Origin: CAYUIG01 sp964444685
GTDB taxonomy: Bacteria; Gemmatimonadota; Gemmatimonadetes; Longimicrobiales; RSA9
Direction of reading: 5' to 3'
Assembly: GCA_964444685.1 (NCBI GenBank)
Contig: CAYUIG010000017.1
Coordinates: forward strand, 4,984-68,983
Length of the DNA stretch: 64,000 nt
Shown here: in pieces, positions 32,877-42,397 of the stretch
Position numbering within the stretch: position 1 is the first letter of the stretch
How the letters are laid out: each line of letters starts with the position of its first letter
Notes under the pieces: generated by a model
Seen by the model: the letters and a program-made list of their open reading frames with translations, nothing else
The model's database searches: none
What the model was told of the DNA's origin: nothing
Position numbers and translations under genes: made by a program

Positions 32877-34940
32877 TCACGATCCTGGCCGCAGCGCGAG
32901 CCCCAGCAGGAAGTTCCGTCCGGGCGCAGGCTCGTAGTACCGGCCGCCGAACGCATTGACGACGAGCGAACCGTTGTAGCGCTCGTCGAAGACGTTCTGA
33001 ACGGCCACGAACGGCTCGACCGTGACGCCGCCCGCGGCGTGCGTCAGCGCAGCGCGCAGATCGACCACGGTGAACGCCGGGTTCTCGGCGGCGTTCGCGT
33101 CATCGCCGTACATGCGGGCGGTGCGCTCGACCTCGGCCTCGAGCCAGAGCGCGCCGAACGGTCGATGCCGCACGGACGCGGCCAGGCGATGTGGCGGCAC
33201 GCCGGGCAGCTCGTTCCCCTCGAAATCGTCAGCGGGCCGGCCGTCATCGACGAACGTGAAATCGCTGTACGTCCACGCCGCATTGAGCGTCCAGCGCTCC
33301 GATGGCGCGAGCGTCAGACCGATCTCGCCGCCGACATGGCGTGTGCGGCCCGCGTTGCGGAAGAATTCGCGGCCCTCCGCGCCCTCGACCTGGAAGGGCA
33401 CGAGGGTACCGCGCACGCTCATGCGGTACGCGGCCGCCTCGATCCAGCCGATGTCGAAGCTCGCGCGCACACCCGCTTCCCAGCTCGTCGTGGTCTCGGG
33501 ATCGAGCTGCTCGTTGAATCCGGCCGGACAGCACGGCGAGCCCGGCGCAGGCGGCGTGTTGATCAACTCGGTCGTCGTCGGCGTCTGGAACGCGGTGGCG
33601 CGCAGGCCGTAGACGTGCACGTCGGGCGTGAGCGCCCAGGTAGCGCCGATGCGATGACTGAACGCGCGCATCGTGCGCTCGCCGCTCTCATCGCCATCCA
33701 CGGTACGCTCGTCGTCCGTCGAGAAGCGCACCGCGTCCCAGCGAACGCCGCCCGAGAGCGCGAACCTGTCCGTTAGGCGCAGCGTGGCCTGCGCGAACGG
33801 CCCGATCGCCGACACGCGGTCTACCTGGTCGCGTCGCTGGTCGCTGCCCGGCGCGCCGCCATCGTTGTCGAACTCCAGCCGGTGATCCCGCATCAGCTCC
33901 GCATCGAGACCCGCACTCCACGACAGCCCTTCGAAGGCGGCGCCGCGATACGCGGCACGCACGCCGCCGGCGCGCCGGCCGAGGTCCACGAACGCGAACG
34001 GCAAGGCACTCTCCAGCGAACGCGTGATGCCGTACAGCGACACGTTGAGCGCGCCCGTCCCGATCGGCCGCTGCCACCACGCGCCCGCCTGCACCTGATC
34101 CACCGCCTCGCCGCTCTCCGTGCGCGCGTTGGCGGGCCATGCCATGGATGGCTTGATCCGGGCGGAGTCGATCGGCAGCGACCCGGGTGCGTCCGCCACC
34201 GGCTGCGCCACGCCGTTCAGCGTAAGCGTCAGCCGCCCACCGGCCGCGGGCAGGCGTGCACGCGCGTTCACGTTCGTCTGGCGCGCGCTGCCGTGCTCGC
34301 GCCACCCTCGCAACTCCAGATGCGACGCGTCCACGGCATACTCCCAGGAACCTGCGTCACCCGCGACGCCGGCCTCGAGTTTCCGGAGGTTCGCGGCGTC
34401 GTCGCCGCCGTGTCCCTGGTCTCCGACGACCATGCGTCCGTGCGCGGCGGGAACGCCGCTCCATGCGGACTCGACGAGCACGACACCGCCCGCGGCGTTG
34501 CCGTAGAGCGAGGACGACGGCCCGCGCACGATCTCGATGCGGCCGGCGGAGGCCAGATCGAGGTTGTTCAGATTCGCCTGGCCGTCCGGCATGGTGAGCG
34601 GGATGCCGTCCGCCACGACGCGGATGCCGCGCACGCCGAACGCCGCACGCGCGCCCATGCCGCGAATCGAGATGCGCGGCCCGAGTGAGGGAGCGTAGCG
34701 GTTGCTCGCGAGCAGACCGGGCACGTAGCGAAGCGGTTCGTCCAGTCCGACACCGGGGCGCCCGGCCGTGATGCGATCCGCCGCAACTACGGACACAGCG
34801 AGCGCCGTCTCGGCCAGCGGCACACTGCTGCGCGACACGCTGATGCGCAGACTGTCGAGCCGTACGGCGGCCGAGTCGCGTTCCTGCGCCGCCGCGGGAA
34901 CGGCGGTCACGAACAGTGCGAGAACGGCCAGCCGTCGCAT
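32877..34940 (-). CDS. TonB-dependent outer-membrane receptor
   Basis: 687 aa. The signal peptide is [20 protein letters not shown]. The plug domain has PLRYVPGLLASNRYAP, RISIRGMGARAAFGVRGIRV and the plug-end GRIEIVRGPSSSLYGNAAGG, followed by a 22-strand-type barrel and a C-terminal NFLLGLALRPGS. It imports a large substrate such as a siderophore or cofactor using TonB energy; the ligand cannot be told. An upstream start lies inside dedA and is rejected. The true ATG overlaps the dedA stop by 1 bp. Confidence 0.93.
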   Translation of the reverse strand: MRRLAVLALFVTAVPAAAQERDSAAVRLDSLRISVSRSSVPLAETALAVSVVAADRITAGRPGVGLDEPLRYVPGLLASNRYAPSLGPRISIRGMGARAAFGVRGIRVVADGIPLTMPDGQANLNNLDLASAGRIEIVRGPSSSLYGNAAGGVVLVESAWSGVPAAHGRMVVGDQGHGGDDAANLRKLEAGVAGDAGSWEYAVDASHLELRGWREHGSARQTNVNARARLPAAGGRLTLTLNGVAQPVADAPGSLPIDSARIKPSMAWPANARTESGEAVDQVQAGAWWQRPIGTGALNVSLYGITRSLESALPFAFVDLGRRAGGVRAAYRGAAFEGLSWSAGLDAELMRDHRLEFDNDGGAPGSDQRRDQVDRVSAIGPFAQATLRLTDRFALSGGVRWDAVRFSTDDERTVDGDESGERTMRAFSHRIGATWALTPDVHVYGLRATAFQTPTTTELINTPPAPGSPCCPAGFNEQLDPETTTSWEAGVRASFDIGWIEAAAYRMSVRGTLVPFQVEGAEGREFFRNAGRTRHVGGEIGLTLAPSERWTLNAAWTYSDFTFVDDGRPADDFEGNELPGVPPHRLAASVRHRPFGALWLEAEVERTARMYGDDANAAENPAFTVVDLRAALTHAAGGVTVEPFVAVQNVFDERYNGSLVVNAFGGRYYEPAPGRNFLLGLALRPGS

Positions 34941-35584
34941 CACCCCTCCGCGGTCCGCCGGCGGCGGCTGCGCAGCCACTCGATGATCGGAGGCAGGATG
35001 CTCAGGAAGATGATGCCGAAGATGACCAGCGTGAAGTTCTCCTCGACGGCTGGGATCGTGCCGAAGAAGTAGCCGAGGAAGACGAACAAGCCGATCCACA
35101 CGATACCGCCGACCACGTTGTACGTGATGAACTTCGGGTACGTCATCGCGCCGATGCCCGCTACGAATGGCGCGAAGGTACGGACGATCGGGACGAAGCG
35201 CGCGAGAATGATGGTCTTGCCGCCGTGCTTCTCGTAGAATGCGTGGGTGCGGTCGATGTACGACTGCTTCACGAACGGGATCCCGCGTTGCAGGCGCGGG
35301 GCAACGTAGCGCCCGATCCAGTAGTTGACCGTGTCGCCGGCGATGGCTGCGATGGACAGCAGCAGGAAGAGCGTGATCGGATCGAGCGATCCGCGCGCCG
35401 CGAACGCGCCGGCCGCGAAGAGCAGCGAGTCGCCGGGCAGGATGGGTGTCACGACGAAGCCGGTCTCCGCGAAGATGATCAGGAACAGGATCGCGTAGGT
35501 CCAGGTTCCGTACTGCCGGATGATCTCGTCCAGGTGCACATCGATGTGCAGCACGAAGTCGATCAGCGATTGGATCAGCTCCAT
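34940..35584 (-). CDS. DedA family membrane protein
   Basis: 214 aa with about five hydrophobic segments. Family motifs are [20 protein letters not shown] near residue 43 and [16 protein letters not shown], then [20 protein letters not shown] near 117. DedA proteins are inner-membrane flippases/carriers, several moving undecaprenyl-phosphate or phospholipids. The ATG at 35584 is used because longer readings enter the pcm gene. It begins 25 bp after the pcm stop and overlaps the TonB-receptor start. Confidence 0.93.
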   Translation of the reverse strand: MELIQSLIDFVLHIDVHLDEIIRQYGTWTYAILFLIIFAETGFVVTPILPGDSLLFAAGAFAARGSLDPITLFLLLSIAAIAGDTVNYWIGRYVAPRLQRGIPFVKQSYIDRTHAFYEKHGGKTIILARFVPIVRTFAPFVAGIGAMTYPKFITYNVVGGIVWIGLFVFLGYFFGTIPAVEENFTLVIFGIIFLSILPPIIEWLRSRRRRTAEG

Positions 35585-35609
35585 CCGGTCGAGTCTCCTT
35601 GGGCCTGGG

Positions 35610-36272
35610 TCACTCCGGCCAGCCGTAGCGGCCGACCAGCGGCACGAACGAGCAGCGCGTGATGTCTTCGACCTCGACACCTGCATCCGTCTTGCGCACG
35701 AGCTGAAGCATCTGCTCGCCGCGGTCGCCGACGGGAACCAGCATGCGGCCGCCGGCCGCGAGCTGCTCGAGCAGCGGTTCGGGGATCGCGGGTGCGGCCG
35801 CCGCAACGAGGATCGCGTCGTACGGCGCGTAGCGCGACCAGCCGACCGTGCCATCGCCGACGAGCAGCGCCACGTTGTCGATGCGCAGCAGGTCGAGCGT
35901 GGCGCGCGCGCGCGCGGACAACTCGCGCACGCGGTCGATCGAGTACACGTTCGCCGCGATCCTTGCGAGCAGCGCGGTCTGGAAGCCGGTGCCGGTACCG
36001 ATCTCGAGCACGCGGTCCGTCGGCTTCAACTGCAGCGTCTGCAGATACAGCGCCTGCAGCGACGGCTGCGATGCGGTCTGACCGAAGCCGATCGGCAGCG
36101 GCGCGTCCTCGTACGCGCGATGGTGCACCGCGTCGGGGAGGAAGAGATGGCGCGGCACGGTCTCGAACGCGCGCAGCACGGCAGGATCCGAGATGCCTTC
36201 GGCGCGCAGCTTCTCGACGAGCTGGCGCTGCTGCTTCGCGAACGGGCCGGTGTTCAGACCTTCAGGTCCCAA
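35610..36272 (-). CDS. pcm: Protein-L-isoaspartate O-methyltransferase
   Basis: Repairs isoaspartyl residues by SAM-dependent methylation. About 220 aa, with [36 protein letters not shown], the SAM motif [17 protein letters not shown] and [20 protein letters not shown]. The start is uncertain because no ATG or GTG fits. The TTG at 36272 is used (19-bp overlap with surE), and a CTG at 36257 overlapping the surE stop is an alternative. Pairing with surE is the classic stationary-phase gene neighbourhood. Confidence 0.92.
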   Translation of the reverse strand: MGPEGLNTGPFAKQQRQLVEKLRAEGISDPAVLRAFETVPRHLFLPDAVHHRAYEDAPLPIGFGQTASQPSLQALYLQTLQLKPTDRVLEIGTGTGFQTALLARIAANVYSIDRVRELSARARATLDLLRIDNVALLVGDGTVGWSRYAPYDAILVAAAAPAIPEPLLEQLAAGGRMLVPVGDRGEQMLQLVRKTDAGVEVEDITRCSFVPLVGRYGWPE

Positions 36273-37003
36273 CCGTGGATTGCCTCGAGCAGGCGGTAGT
36301 TCGTCAGGTCGAGGTGGAGCGGCGTCACGGAAATGTAGCGCTCGTGCACCGCCTGGAAGTCGGACTGCTCGCTTCCCCACCACCGGCTCTTGCCGCCGCC
36401 GATCCAGAAGTACTCGCGCCCGTTCGGGTCCGCGGCGCGCGTCAGCGATCCCACGTACTCGCGTCGCCCGAGCGTCGTGATGCGCACGCCCGCAACGTCG
36501 CCGGGTGGCACGGCCGGCAGGTTGACATTGATCAGCGTCTCGGACGGGAAGTCGTCGCGCACGATGAGCTGACGCAGCAGGGCGCGCAGCGGGTCGCGCC
36601 AGCCCTCGAGGTCGTCCGGTTCGCGCCCCGAGTAGGACAGGGCGATGGACGGAATGCCGAGGATGGTCGCCTCCATTGCGGCGGCGACGGTGCCGGAGTA
36701 CAGCACGTCATCGCCGAGGTTGGCACCGTGGTTCACACCCGAAAGCACGAAGTCCGGCCGCTCCCCCAGCAGCTCGCCGACGGCCACGACGACGCAGTCG
36801 GTGGGCGTGCCATCCACGACGTGCAGGCGTTCCTCGGGCTTCCGCACGCGCAGCGGATAATGGAGCGTCAGCGAATGGCTCGTGGCGCTCTGCTCGCGGT
36901 CCGGCGCCACGACCGTGACCTCACCAAGGTCGGCGGCGGCATCGGCGAGCACCCGCAGCCCGCGGGCGAGATAACCATCATCGTTGGTGACGAGAATGCG
37001 CAT
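36254..37003 (-). CDS. surE: 5'/3'-nucleotidase SurE
   Basis: Metal-dependent survival protein that dephosphorylates nucleoside monophosphates. 249 aa. The metal site is built from MRILVTNDDGYLARGL (Asp-8, Asp-9), ATSHSLTL and SGVNHGANLGDDVLYSGTVA. The body matches the family length. The ATG abuts the stop of the MerR-like gene with no gap, and the 3' end overlaps pcm. Confidence 0.96.
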   Translation of the reverse strand: MRILVTNDDGYLARGLRVLADAAADLGEVTVVAPDREQSATSHSLTLHYPLRVRKPEERLHVVDGTPTDCVVVAVGELLGERPDFVLSGVNHGANLGDDVLYSGTVAAAMEATILGIPSIALSYSGREPDDLEGWRDPLRALLRQLIVRDDFPSETLINVNLPAVPPGDVAGVRITTLGRREYVGSLTRAADPNGREYFWIGGGKSRWWGSEQSDFQAVHERYISVTPLHLDLTNYRLLEAIHGWDLKV

Positions 37004-37492
37004 TCAGTCCTGCGATTCCGGTTGCAGCAGCTCCAGCAGCCCCGTCAGCTCCGCGCGCAGCATTGCCACCGAATCCGCGTCCAGTGCACGCCGCGCCACT
37101 TCCGGGAGCACACCCTCGCGCCGGATCTGATCGAGCCGCGCGCGTGCACCCTCGACTGTGTACTTCTCGCCGTAGAGCAGGTGCTTGACGAGGAGGATCA
37201 GCTGGATCTCCTTGCGCTGGTACACGCGGTTGCCCGAGCGGTTCTTCGACGGGCTCAGCAGCTGGAACTGCGTTTCCCAGTAGCGCAGGACGTGCGGCTT
37301 CAGCCCCGTCAGCTCGCACACTTCGCTGATCGAGTAGTACTCCTTCGGGGCGATCGGCCGGTCCCTCACCACGCGTGCCATCGCCGTGTCGCTTCGGACC
37401 ACCGCTTCGAGTACCTCATCGATGCCTCGCTCCTTCTCGTTGTCCGTGAGTCCTTCATCCTCCCACGGAAAGAGCTCGTCCTGCTTCATCAT
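37004..37492 (-). CDS. MerR-family transcriptional regulator
   Basis: 162 aa. The winged-helix DNA-binding domain occupies residues ~50-115: EYYSISEVCELTGLKPHVLR followed by YWETQFQLLSPSKNRSGNRV and then YQRKEIQLI. The N terminus is acidic, and the C-terminal dimerisation helix is short with no effector-binding domain or cysteines, so it senses no obvious metal. The start at 37492 overlaps the gpsA stop as ATGATGA. Similar MerR-like genes sit next to gpsA or ihf in other bacteria; its target is unknown. Confidence 0.88.
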   Translation of the reverse strand: MMKQDELFPWEDEGLTDNEKERGIDEVLEAVVRSDTAMARVVRDRPIAPKEYYSISEVCELTGLKPHVLRYWETQFQLLSPSKNRSGNRVYQRKEIQLILLVKHLLYGEKYTVEGARARLDQIRREGVLPEVARRALDADSVAMLRAELTGLLELLQPESQD

Positions 37493-38499
37493 CGCCACAG
37501 TTCCGGCTTCGGCTCCCTCAGCATCAGGTTCTCCAGCGCTTCGCGTGCTGTGCGCCCCTCGAACAGCACCGCGTACACCTCTTCGACGATCGGCATCTCG
37601 ATCTTCTCGCGGTGCGCCAGTTCGCGCGCGGCGCGCGCGGTTTCCACGCCTTCGGCCACCATTGTCATCTCCGCGAGCACATCCTTCAGCGCGCGACCGC
37701 GTCCCAGCTCGACGCCGACGTGCCGGTTGCGCGACAGGTCGCCCGTGCACGTCAGGATCAAATCGCCCATGCCGGCCAGACCCGACAGCGTGAGCGGATT
37801 CGCGCCTAGCGCGACGCCCAGCCGCGCAATCTCGGCGAGGCCGCGGGTCATGAGTGCAGCCGTCGCATTGTGGCCGAGACCGAGGCCCACCGCCATGCCG
37901 GCCGCGAGCGCGATCACGTTCTTGAGCGCGCCGCCCAGCTCGACACCCGCCACATCCGCGGAGGTGTAGACCCGGAAGTACGGGGTCTGGAAGACCTCCT
38001 GTGCATGGCGGGCGGCCTGCGCGTCATGGCTGGCCACTGTGACCGCGGTTGCCAGTCCGCGTGCCACCTCCACGGCGAAGCTCGGCCCCGAGAGATACGA
38101 TGCGCTCAACGCAATCGTGCGGCTCAGCTCGGCGCCGATCACGTCCGCCATCGTGGCGAGCGTGCCGGTCTCGATCCCCTTGCTCGCACTGACCAGCCGC
38201 ACATCCTCGGACATGTGGGGCCGCGCGGTCTTCAGCACGCGGCGCACGTGCTGCGCAGGGCTCACCGACACCACCATGCCCGCATCCGCGAGTGCTTCGG
38301 CCATGTCGGTCGTCGCGCGCAGTGATTCCGGCAGCGCGATGCCCGGCAGGTAGCGCGTGTTCTCGTGGCGGTTGTCGATGGCATCCGCGACGTCGGCCTC
38401 GTACGACCAGAGTCGCACGTCGTGGCCCTTCCCCGCCAGCAGTGCAGCGAGCGCGGTGCCCCAGCTCCCCGCGCCCAGCACACCGATGCGCTCGGTCAC
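37489..38499 (-). CDS. gpsA: Glycerol-3-phosphate dehydrogenase [NAD(P)+]
   Basis: Makes sn-glycerol-3-phosphate for phospholipid synthesis. 336 aa. The NAD site GVLGAGSWGTALAALLAGKG lies at the N terminus. Further motifs are NTRYLPGIALP, SASKGIETGT, LSGPSFAVEVARGLATAVTV, ALKNVIALAAGMAVGLGLGH and SGLAGMGDLILTCTGDLSRN. The GTG at 38499 overlaps the plsY stop (GTGA), the pattern used throughout this operon. A longer frame to 38862 would overlap plsY and is rejected. Confidence 0.97.
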   Translation of the reverse strand: MTERIGVLGAGSWGTALAALLAGKGHDVRLWSYEADVADAIDNRHENTRYLPGIALPESLRATTDMAEALADAGMVVSVSPAQHVRRVLKTARPHMSEDVRLVSASKGIETGTLATMADVIGAELSRTIALSASYLSGPSFAVEVARGLATAVTVASHDAQAARHAQEVFQTPYFRVYTSADVAGVELGGALKNVIALAAGMAVGLGLGHNATAALMTRGLAEIARLGVALGANPLTLSGLAGMGDLILTCTGDLSRNRHVGVELGRGRALKDVLAEMTMVAEGVETARAARELAHREKIEMPIVEEVYAVLFEGRTAREALENLMLREPKPELWR

Positions 38500-39092
38500 G
38501 CGGGCCTCGCGCGCCGGAAGCGATGCTCCTCGCCGCGTACGAGCCGGCGCAGGTTCGAGCGGTGCGCGAACACGACGAACGCGGCCAGCCCGATCGAGAG
38601 CCAGAGCACCGGACCCGGGCCGAGCGTCCACCACACCATCGGTGGAATCGTGAGCGCGGCGACGATGGAGGCGACGGAGACGTAACCCGTCCCGAACGCG
38701 AGCAGCAGCCAGACGACGAATCCGGTGCCGAGCGCCGCAGGCGCGAGCGCGAGGAATGCGCCCGCGGATGTCGCGACGCCCTTCCCGCCGCGGAAGCGGA
38801 CGTACACGGGAAACACGTGGCCGAGGATGGCCGCGGCGCCGTACGCGAGCGCCCACTCCCACTGCGGCGATCCATCCCAGAGCGGGAACGCAAAGGTCGG
38901 GAACCAGCCCTTCGCGATGTCGACGATGAAAATGGGGATTGCGGCACGCCAGCCAAGCACGCGGTAGGCGTTCGTCGCGCCCAGGTTGCCGCTGCCGTGC
39001 TGGCGCAGGTCGATTCCACGCATCCGTCCGACGACGTAGCTGGTCGGGAATGCCCCTGTGAGGTACGCGGCAGCGAGCAGCAGCCAGGTCAC
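38496..39092 (-). CDS. plsY: Glycerol-3-phosphate acyltransferase PlsY
   Basis: Acylates glycerol-3-phosphate from acyl-phosphate, the step that follows GpsA in phospholipid synthesis. 198 aa with about five membrane segments. Motifs are GSGNLGATNAYRVLGWRAAI and GHVFPVYVRFRGGKGVATSA. The GTG at 39092 overlaps the der stop; a start at 39158 is rejected because it lies within der. Its gene directly precedes gpsA, giving a two-enzyme lipid module. Confidence 0.96.
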   Translation of the reverse strand: MTWLLLAAAYLTGAFPTSYVVGRMRGIDLRQHGSGNLGATNAYRVLGWRAAIPIFIVDIAKGWFPTFAFPLWDGSPQWEWALAYGAAAILGHVFPVYVRFRGGKGVATSAGAFLALAPAALGTGFVVWLLLAFGTGYVSVASIVAALTIPPMVWWTLGPGPVLWLSIGLAAFVVFAHRSNLRRLVRGEEHRFRRARPA

Positions 39093-40426
39093 CGCGCCGA
39101 CTCCTTCTCCTTGCGGCCGCGCACGCGGATGCGCAGCGGCGAGCCCTGGAATCCCCACGCCGCGCGGAATCCGTTGCGCAGGTAGCGGAGGTAGGGCTCC
39201 GACAGGCCCTCGGGATGATTCGTGAAGAGGACGAACGTCGGCGGTGAGGTTTCGGCCTGCGTGGCGTAGAGCAGCTTGACGGGCATGCCCCGATGATGCG
39301 GCGGGCGCGAGCGCTGCGCCAGTTCGCGCACGACCTCGTTCACTTCACGCGTTGCGATCCGCCGCGAACGCTGGTCCGCCACCTCGAGGATCAGGTCGAG
39401 CACGCGCCGCACACGCTGCCCCGTCAATGCCGACGTGAACACCACCGGCACCCAGCGCAGCGAAGGGGCGCGCGCATGCAGCTGCTCCTCGAAGCGCGGC
39501 GCGGTCATCGTGTCCTTCGCGACCAGGTCCCACTTGTTTGCGACGATGATCAGCGCGCACCCGGCACGCCACGCCTTCTCCGCGATCTTCAGGTCCTGCG
39601 CGTGGATCGGCTCGGTGGCATCGATCAGCAGCATGCATACGTCCGCACGCTCGATCGCGCGCTCCGTACGCAGTGCGCTGTAATACTCGAGTCCCGGCTC
39701 GATGCGCGCCTGCCTGCGCAGCCCTGCCGTGTCGACGAACACGAGGTCGCGGCCGTGATAGCGGAGCGGCGTGTCGACCGAATCACGGGTCGTCCCCGCT
39801 TCCTCGCTCACGACCAGCCGCTCCTCGCCCAGCAGCTTGTTGATGAAGCTCGACTTCCCGACGTTCGGCTTGCCGACGACCGCCACGTGCAGCACGTCAC
39901 CCGCCGGTTCTTCCTCGACTTCCGGCAGATGCGCGACGATGGCGTCGAGCAGGTCGCCCGAGCCCTTCCCGGAGATGGAGCTGACGGGGTGCGGTTCGCC
40001 CAGTCCGAGCGACCAGAACTCGTGGTGCGCGGTGTCGTCCGGCAGGCGGTCCATCTTGTTGACGGCGAGTACGACCGGTCGGCCGGCGCGGCGCAGTACG
40101 TCGGCCACGCGTTCGTCGAGCGGATGCGGCCCCGCGCGGCCGTCCACGACGAACACGAGGACATCGGCTTCCTCGATGGCTGCCAGCACCTGACGCCGCA
40201 CGGCCTGCGTGAGCGGCCGGCCTTCATCCTCGAGCTCGAGGCCACCCGTGTCGACCAGCCAGAAGCGACGCCCGGCCCACTCGGCGCGCGCGAAGTTCCT
40301 GTCGCGCGTTACGCCGGCGACATCCTCGACGATCGCACGACGCTGACCGAGCACGCGATTGAAGAAGGTGGATTTCCCGACGTTCGGCCGACCGACCACG
40401 GCGACGACCGGCAGCTCTCCGGTCAC
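39089..40426 (-). CDS. der: Ribosome-biogenesis GTPase Der (EngA)
   Basis: 445 aa with two tandem GTPase domains and a C-terminal KH-like domain. G1 of the first domain is VGRPNVGKSTFFNRV and of the second GKPNVGKSSFINKL. DTGGLE and DTAGLRR are the G3 motifs, and NKMD and NKWD the G4 motifs. It helps late 50S-subunit assembly. The GTG at 40426 overlaps the DUF512 stop. Confidence 0.97.
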   Translation of the reverse strand: MTGELPVVAVVGRPNVGKSTFFNRVLGQRRAIVEDVAGVTRDRNFARAEWAGRRFWLVDTGGLELEDEGRPLTQAVRRQVLAAIEEADVLVFVVDGRAGPHPLDERVADVLRRAGRPVVLAVNKMDRLPDDTAHHEFWSLGLGEPHPVSSISGKGSGDLLDAIVAHLPEVEEEPAGDVLHVAVVGKPNVGKSSFINKLLGEERLVVSEEAGTTRDSVDTPLRYHGRDLVFVDTAGLRRQARIEPGLEYYSALRTERAIERADVCMLLIDATEPIHAQDLKIAEKAWRAGCALIIVANKWDLVAKDTMTAPRFEEQLHARAPSLRWVPVVFTSALTGQRVRRVLDLILEVADQRSRRIATREVNEVVRELAQRSRPPHHRGMPVKLLYATQAETSPPTFVLFTNHPEGLSEPYLRYLRNGFRAAWGFQGSPLRIRVRGRKEKESAR

Positions 40427-41700
40427 GGCAGCGCCAGGGCTCCGGCGAGGTCGTGCCCCGCCACCACGCGTGCAGGTGCCGCCGCGGCGAGCACGTCTTC
40501 GAGCGGCATATCGTCGATGAAGCGATCGTCGTTGTTCAGCGCTTCGGCCGGAAGCAGCACGCGGTCGAATGCACCGCGCCTGGCTGCCAGGGCCGATGCG
40601 ATGGCGCGGCCGGGCAGCAGTCCCGCGGTGGTCACCGTCGGACCGAAGTACACGTTCTCCACCCTGATCACTTCGATGTGTGCACCCGTCCGCTCGACTG
40701 CGCGCGCAGCGAGCGATGCGAGCACGGGTGCCATGCGCGTTCCGGTGATGATGCCGATGCGCTCACCCTTCTCGATCGGCAATGAGGGCAGTGCTGCATC
40801 GAACGAGTCGATCAGCGTGCGTACCGCGCCGACACCGTTCTCGGTGAGCGGCCAGTCATCGTAGTAGTCGGCGGAGGGCAGCTCACGACCGGCAATGAAG
40901 AACATCTCGTCGCCGACGTACGCCCAGCCGACACCGCGCTCCGCGAGCGAGCGCGTTCGGGCCGCGTCCACCTGCTCGCATGCGCGGACGGCCTCCGCCG
41001 GCGTGAGCAGCCGGACGGGCCGATTCAGGTTGTACTTCGTGAGGCCGACCGGCACCACCGAAACGGAGAGCACGCGCGGGCCGAGCGACCAGAGATCGGC
41101 GAGGGTGCGATCGAGGTGATCGCCGTCGTTCCACTCCGGGCAGAGCACGATCTGCGTGTGCACGTCCAGCCCCGCGCCGGTGAGGCGCGTGAGCTGCTCG
41201 ACGATGTCGCCGCCGCGCGGCACGCCGAGCAGGCGCATGCGCACGTCGGGCTCGGTGGCGTGCACGCTGACGTACAGCGGCGACAGCCGCTGGTCGATCA
41301 GCCGCTGGAATCCGCGCGGACCGAGATTCGTGAGGGTGACGTAGCTGCCGTACGTGAAGGAGAGGCGGAAGTCATCGTCGCGCAGCCAGAGCGAACGCCG
41401 CGCCTCCTGCGGATTGCCGTCGATGAAGCAGAACACGCACTTGTTGGCGCATTCGCGGATGGCATCCGGCGCCGTGACGACACCCAGCGGCTCGCCGGCT
41501 TCCTTCTCGATCTCGTAGATCGTGGTCGCGCCGCCGCAGCCGGATGCCACTTCCAGCTCGAGGCGCTCGTCCACCTCGAGGAAGCGGAGGTCGACGACGT
41601 CGCGGACGGGGGCGCCGTTGATGCGTACGATGCGGCTGCCGATCTCGAGCTGGAGCTCGTCGGCTACCGTGCCGCCCTGGATTTCGGCGATCCGCACCAT
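40423..41700 (-). CDS. DUF512/PDZ radical SAM-like protein
   Basis: 425 aa. Residues ~1-60 look like a PDZ domain (GGTVADELQLEIGSRIVRIN). The radical-SAM cluster motif CANKCVFC (CxxxCxxC) occurs near residue 90 with FIDGNPQEARRSLWLRDDDF. The C-terminal DUF512 domain contains GRELPSADYYDDWPLTENGV. The family is conserved in many bacteria and fused PDZ/radical SAM/DUF512 is its usual layout. Its reaction is unknown. It is the most upstream gene of the tightly overlapping operon down to dedA. Confidence 0.92.
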   Translation of the reverse strand: MVRIAEIQGGTVADELQLEIGSRIVRINGAPVRDVVDLRFLEVDERLELEVASGCGGATTIYEIEKEAGEPLGVVTAPDAIRECANKCVFCFIDGNPQEARRSLWLRDDDFRLSFTYGSYVTLTNLGPRGFQRLIDQRLSPLYVSVHATEPDVRMRLLGVPRGGDIVEQLTRLTGAGLDVHTQIVLCPEWNDGDHLDRTLADLWSLGPRVLSVSVVPVGLTKYNLNRPVRLLTPAEAVRACEQVDAARTRSLAERGVGWAYVGDEMFFIAGRELPSADYYDDWPLTENGVGAVRTLIDSFDAALPSLPIEKGERIGIITGTRMAPVLASLAARAVERTGAHIEVIRVENVYFGPTVTTAGLLPGRAIASALAARRGAFDRVLLPAEALNNDDRFIDDMPLEDVLAAAAPARVVAGHDLAGALALP

Positions 41701-41766
41701 GGTCCCCCGTACGATACGGGGCAGCCCGTTTCGAGAGCTGCCCCGATCTTCGCGCAACTGTGAAAG

Positions 41767-42330
41767 TTAGCGCATTCCGCCGCCTTGTTCAACGGCGCCC
41801 GGGAGGGCGTGGCCGCAGGCCTCGCATGCCTTCTGACCCGGCTCGTAGGGCTCCCCGCAGTTGGGACAAGCGAACGAGACCTCGCCGGCGGCGTCCATGT
41901 GGCTCGCGATCACACGCTCCGCCTCTGCGTACTCCCAGGCCGGCACGAGGACGCGGACCTGGCTGAACTCGCCCAGGTCGACCGCGATCGCGCTGTCCTT
42001 CTGGGAGAGGACCTGGGCCTGCAGCCCTTCCGCCTGGAGGTTCTCCGCGATGAGCTGGGCCTCGATGTCGTCGGACGTGCTGTAGACCTGGGCCCAGCCG
42101 GAGATCACGCTGACCTCGGCGTGCGCGGGACAGAGATAGGCACCCGCGCCGCCGGAGTTGCACTCGTCGCATACGGGCGTGCCGCAGATGGCGCACTGCC
42201 CTTCGGCCTTGCGGTCCGGATGGCGCTCGCATTGTGCGGGCTCACGCAGCCGCCCACACGCGGGACACGCGGCTTCGCCGGCATCGACTTCGTTGTCGCA
42301 GTGCGGACAGCGCCAGACCTCGTTCGCCAT
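41767..42330 (-). CDS. Zinc-ribbon protein with DUF2007 domain
   Basis: 187 aa with several CxxC pairs: CPHC/CPAC at the N terminus, CAIC/CDEC in the middle and CPNC/CEAC at the C terminus, each a likely zinc ribbon. Between them, VYSTSDDIEAQLIAENLQAE and SQVRVLVPAWEYAEAERVI match DUF2007, a putative signal-transducing fold. The ribosome site GGGAGGAG precedes the ATG at 42330. A rho-independent terminator lies just upstream, separating it from the TPR gene. Confidence 0.85.
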   Translation of the reverse strand: MANEVWRCPHCDNEVDAGEAACPACGRLREPAQCERHPDRKAEGQCAICGTPVCDECNSGGAGAYLCPAHAEVSVISGWAQVYSTSDDIEAQLIAENLQAEGLQAQVLSQKDSAIAVDLGEFSQVRVLVPAWEYAEAERVIASHMDAAGEVSFACPNCGEPYEPGQKACEACGHALPGAVEQGGGMR

Positions 42331-42348
42331 GACTCCTCCCAAAACACG

Positions 42349-42377
42349 AAGGGCCGCCCCACTGCGGGACGGCCCTT
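42349..42377 (-). terminator. Rho-independent terminator between the TPR gene and DUF2007
   Basis: AAGGGCCGTCCC and its partner GGGGCGGCCCTT form a 12-bp stem with one wobble pair and a 5-nt loop, followed on the minus strand by CGTGTTTTG. It lies 20 bp after the TPR gene stop (42398) and would end transcription coming from larC and the TPR gene, leaving the DUF2007 gene with its own promoter. Confidence 0.8.
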
Positions 42378-42397
42378 CCGCCGTCAGGAAATGTGCA

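Noticed and set aside
36254..36383. Long pcm reading starting at 36383
   Set aside because: It would overlap surE by 130 bp and adds proline/arginine-rich residues not found in the family.
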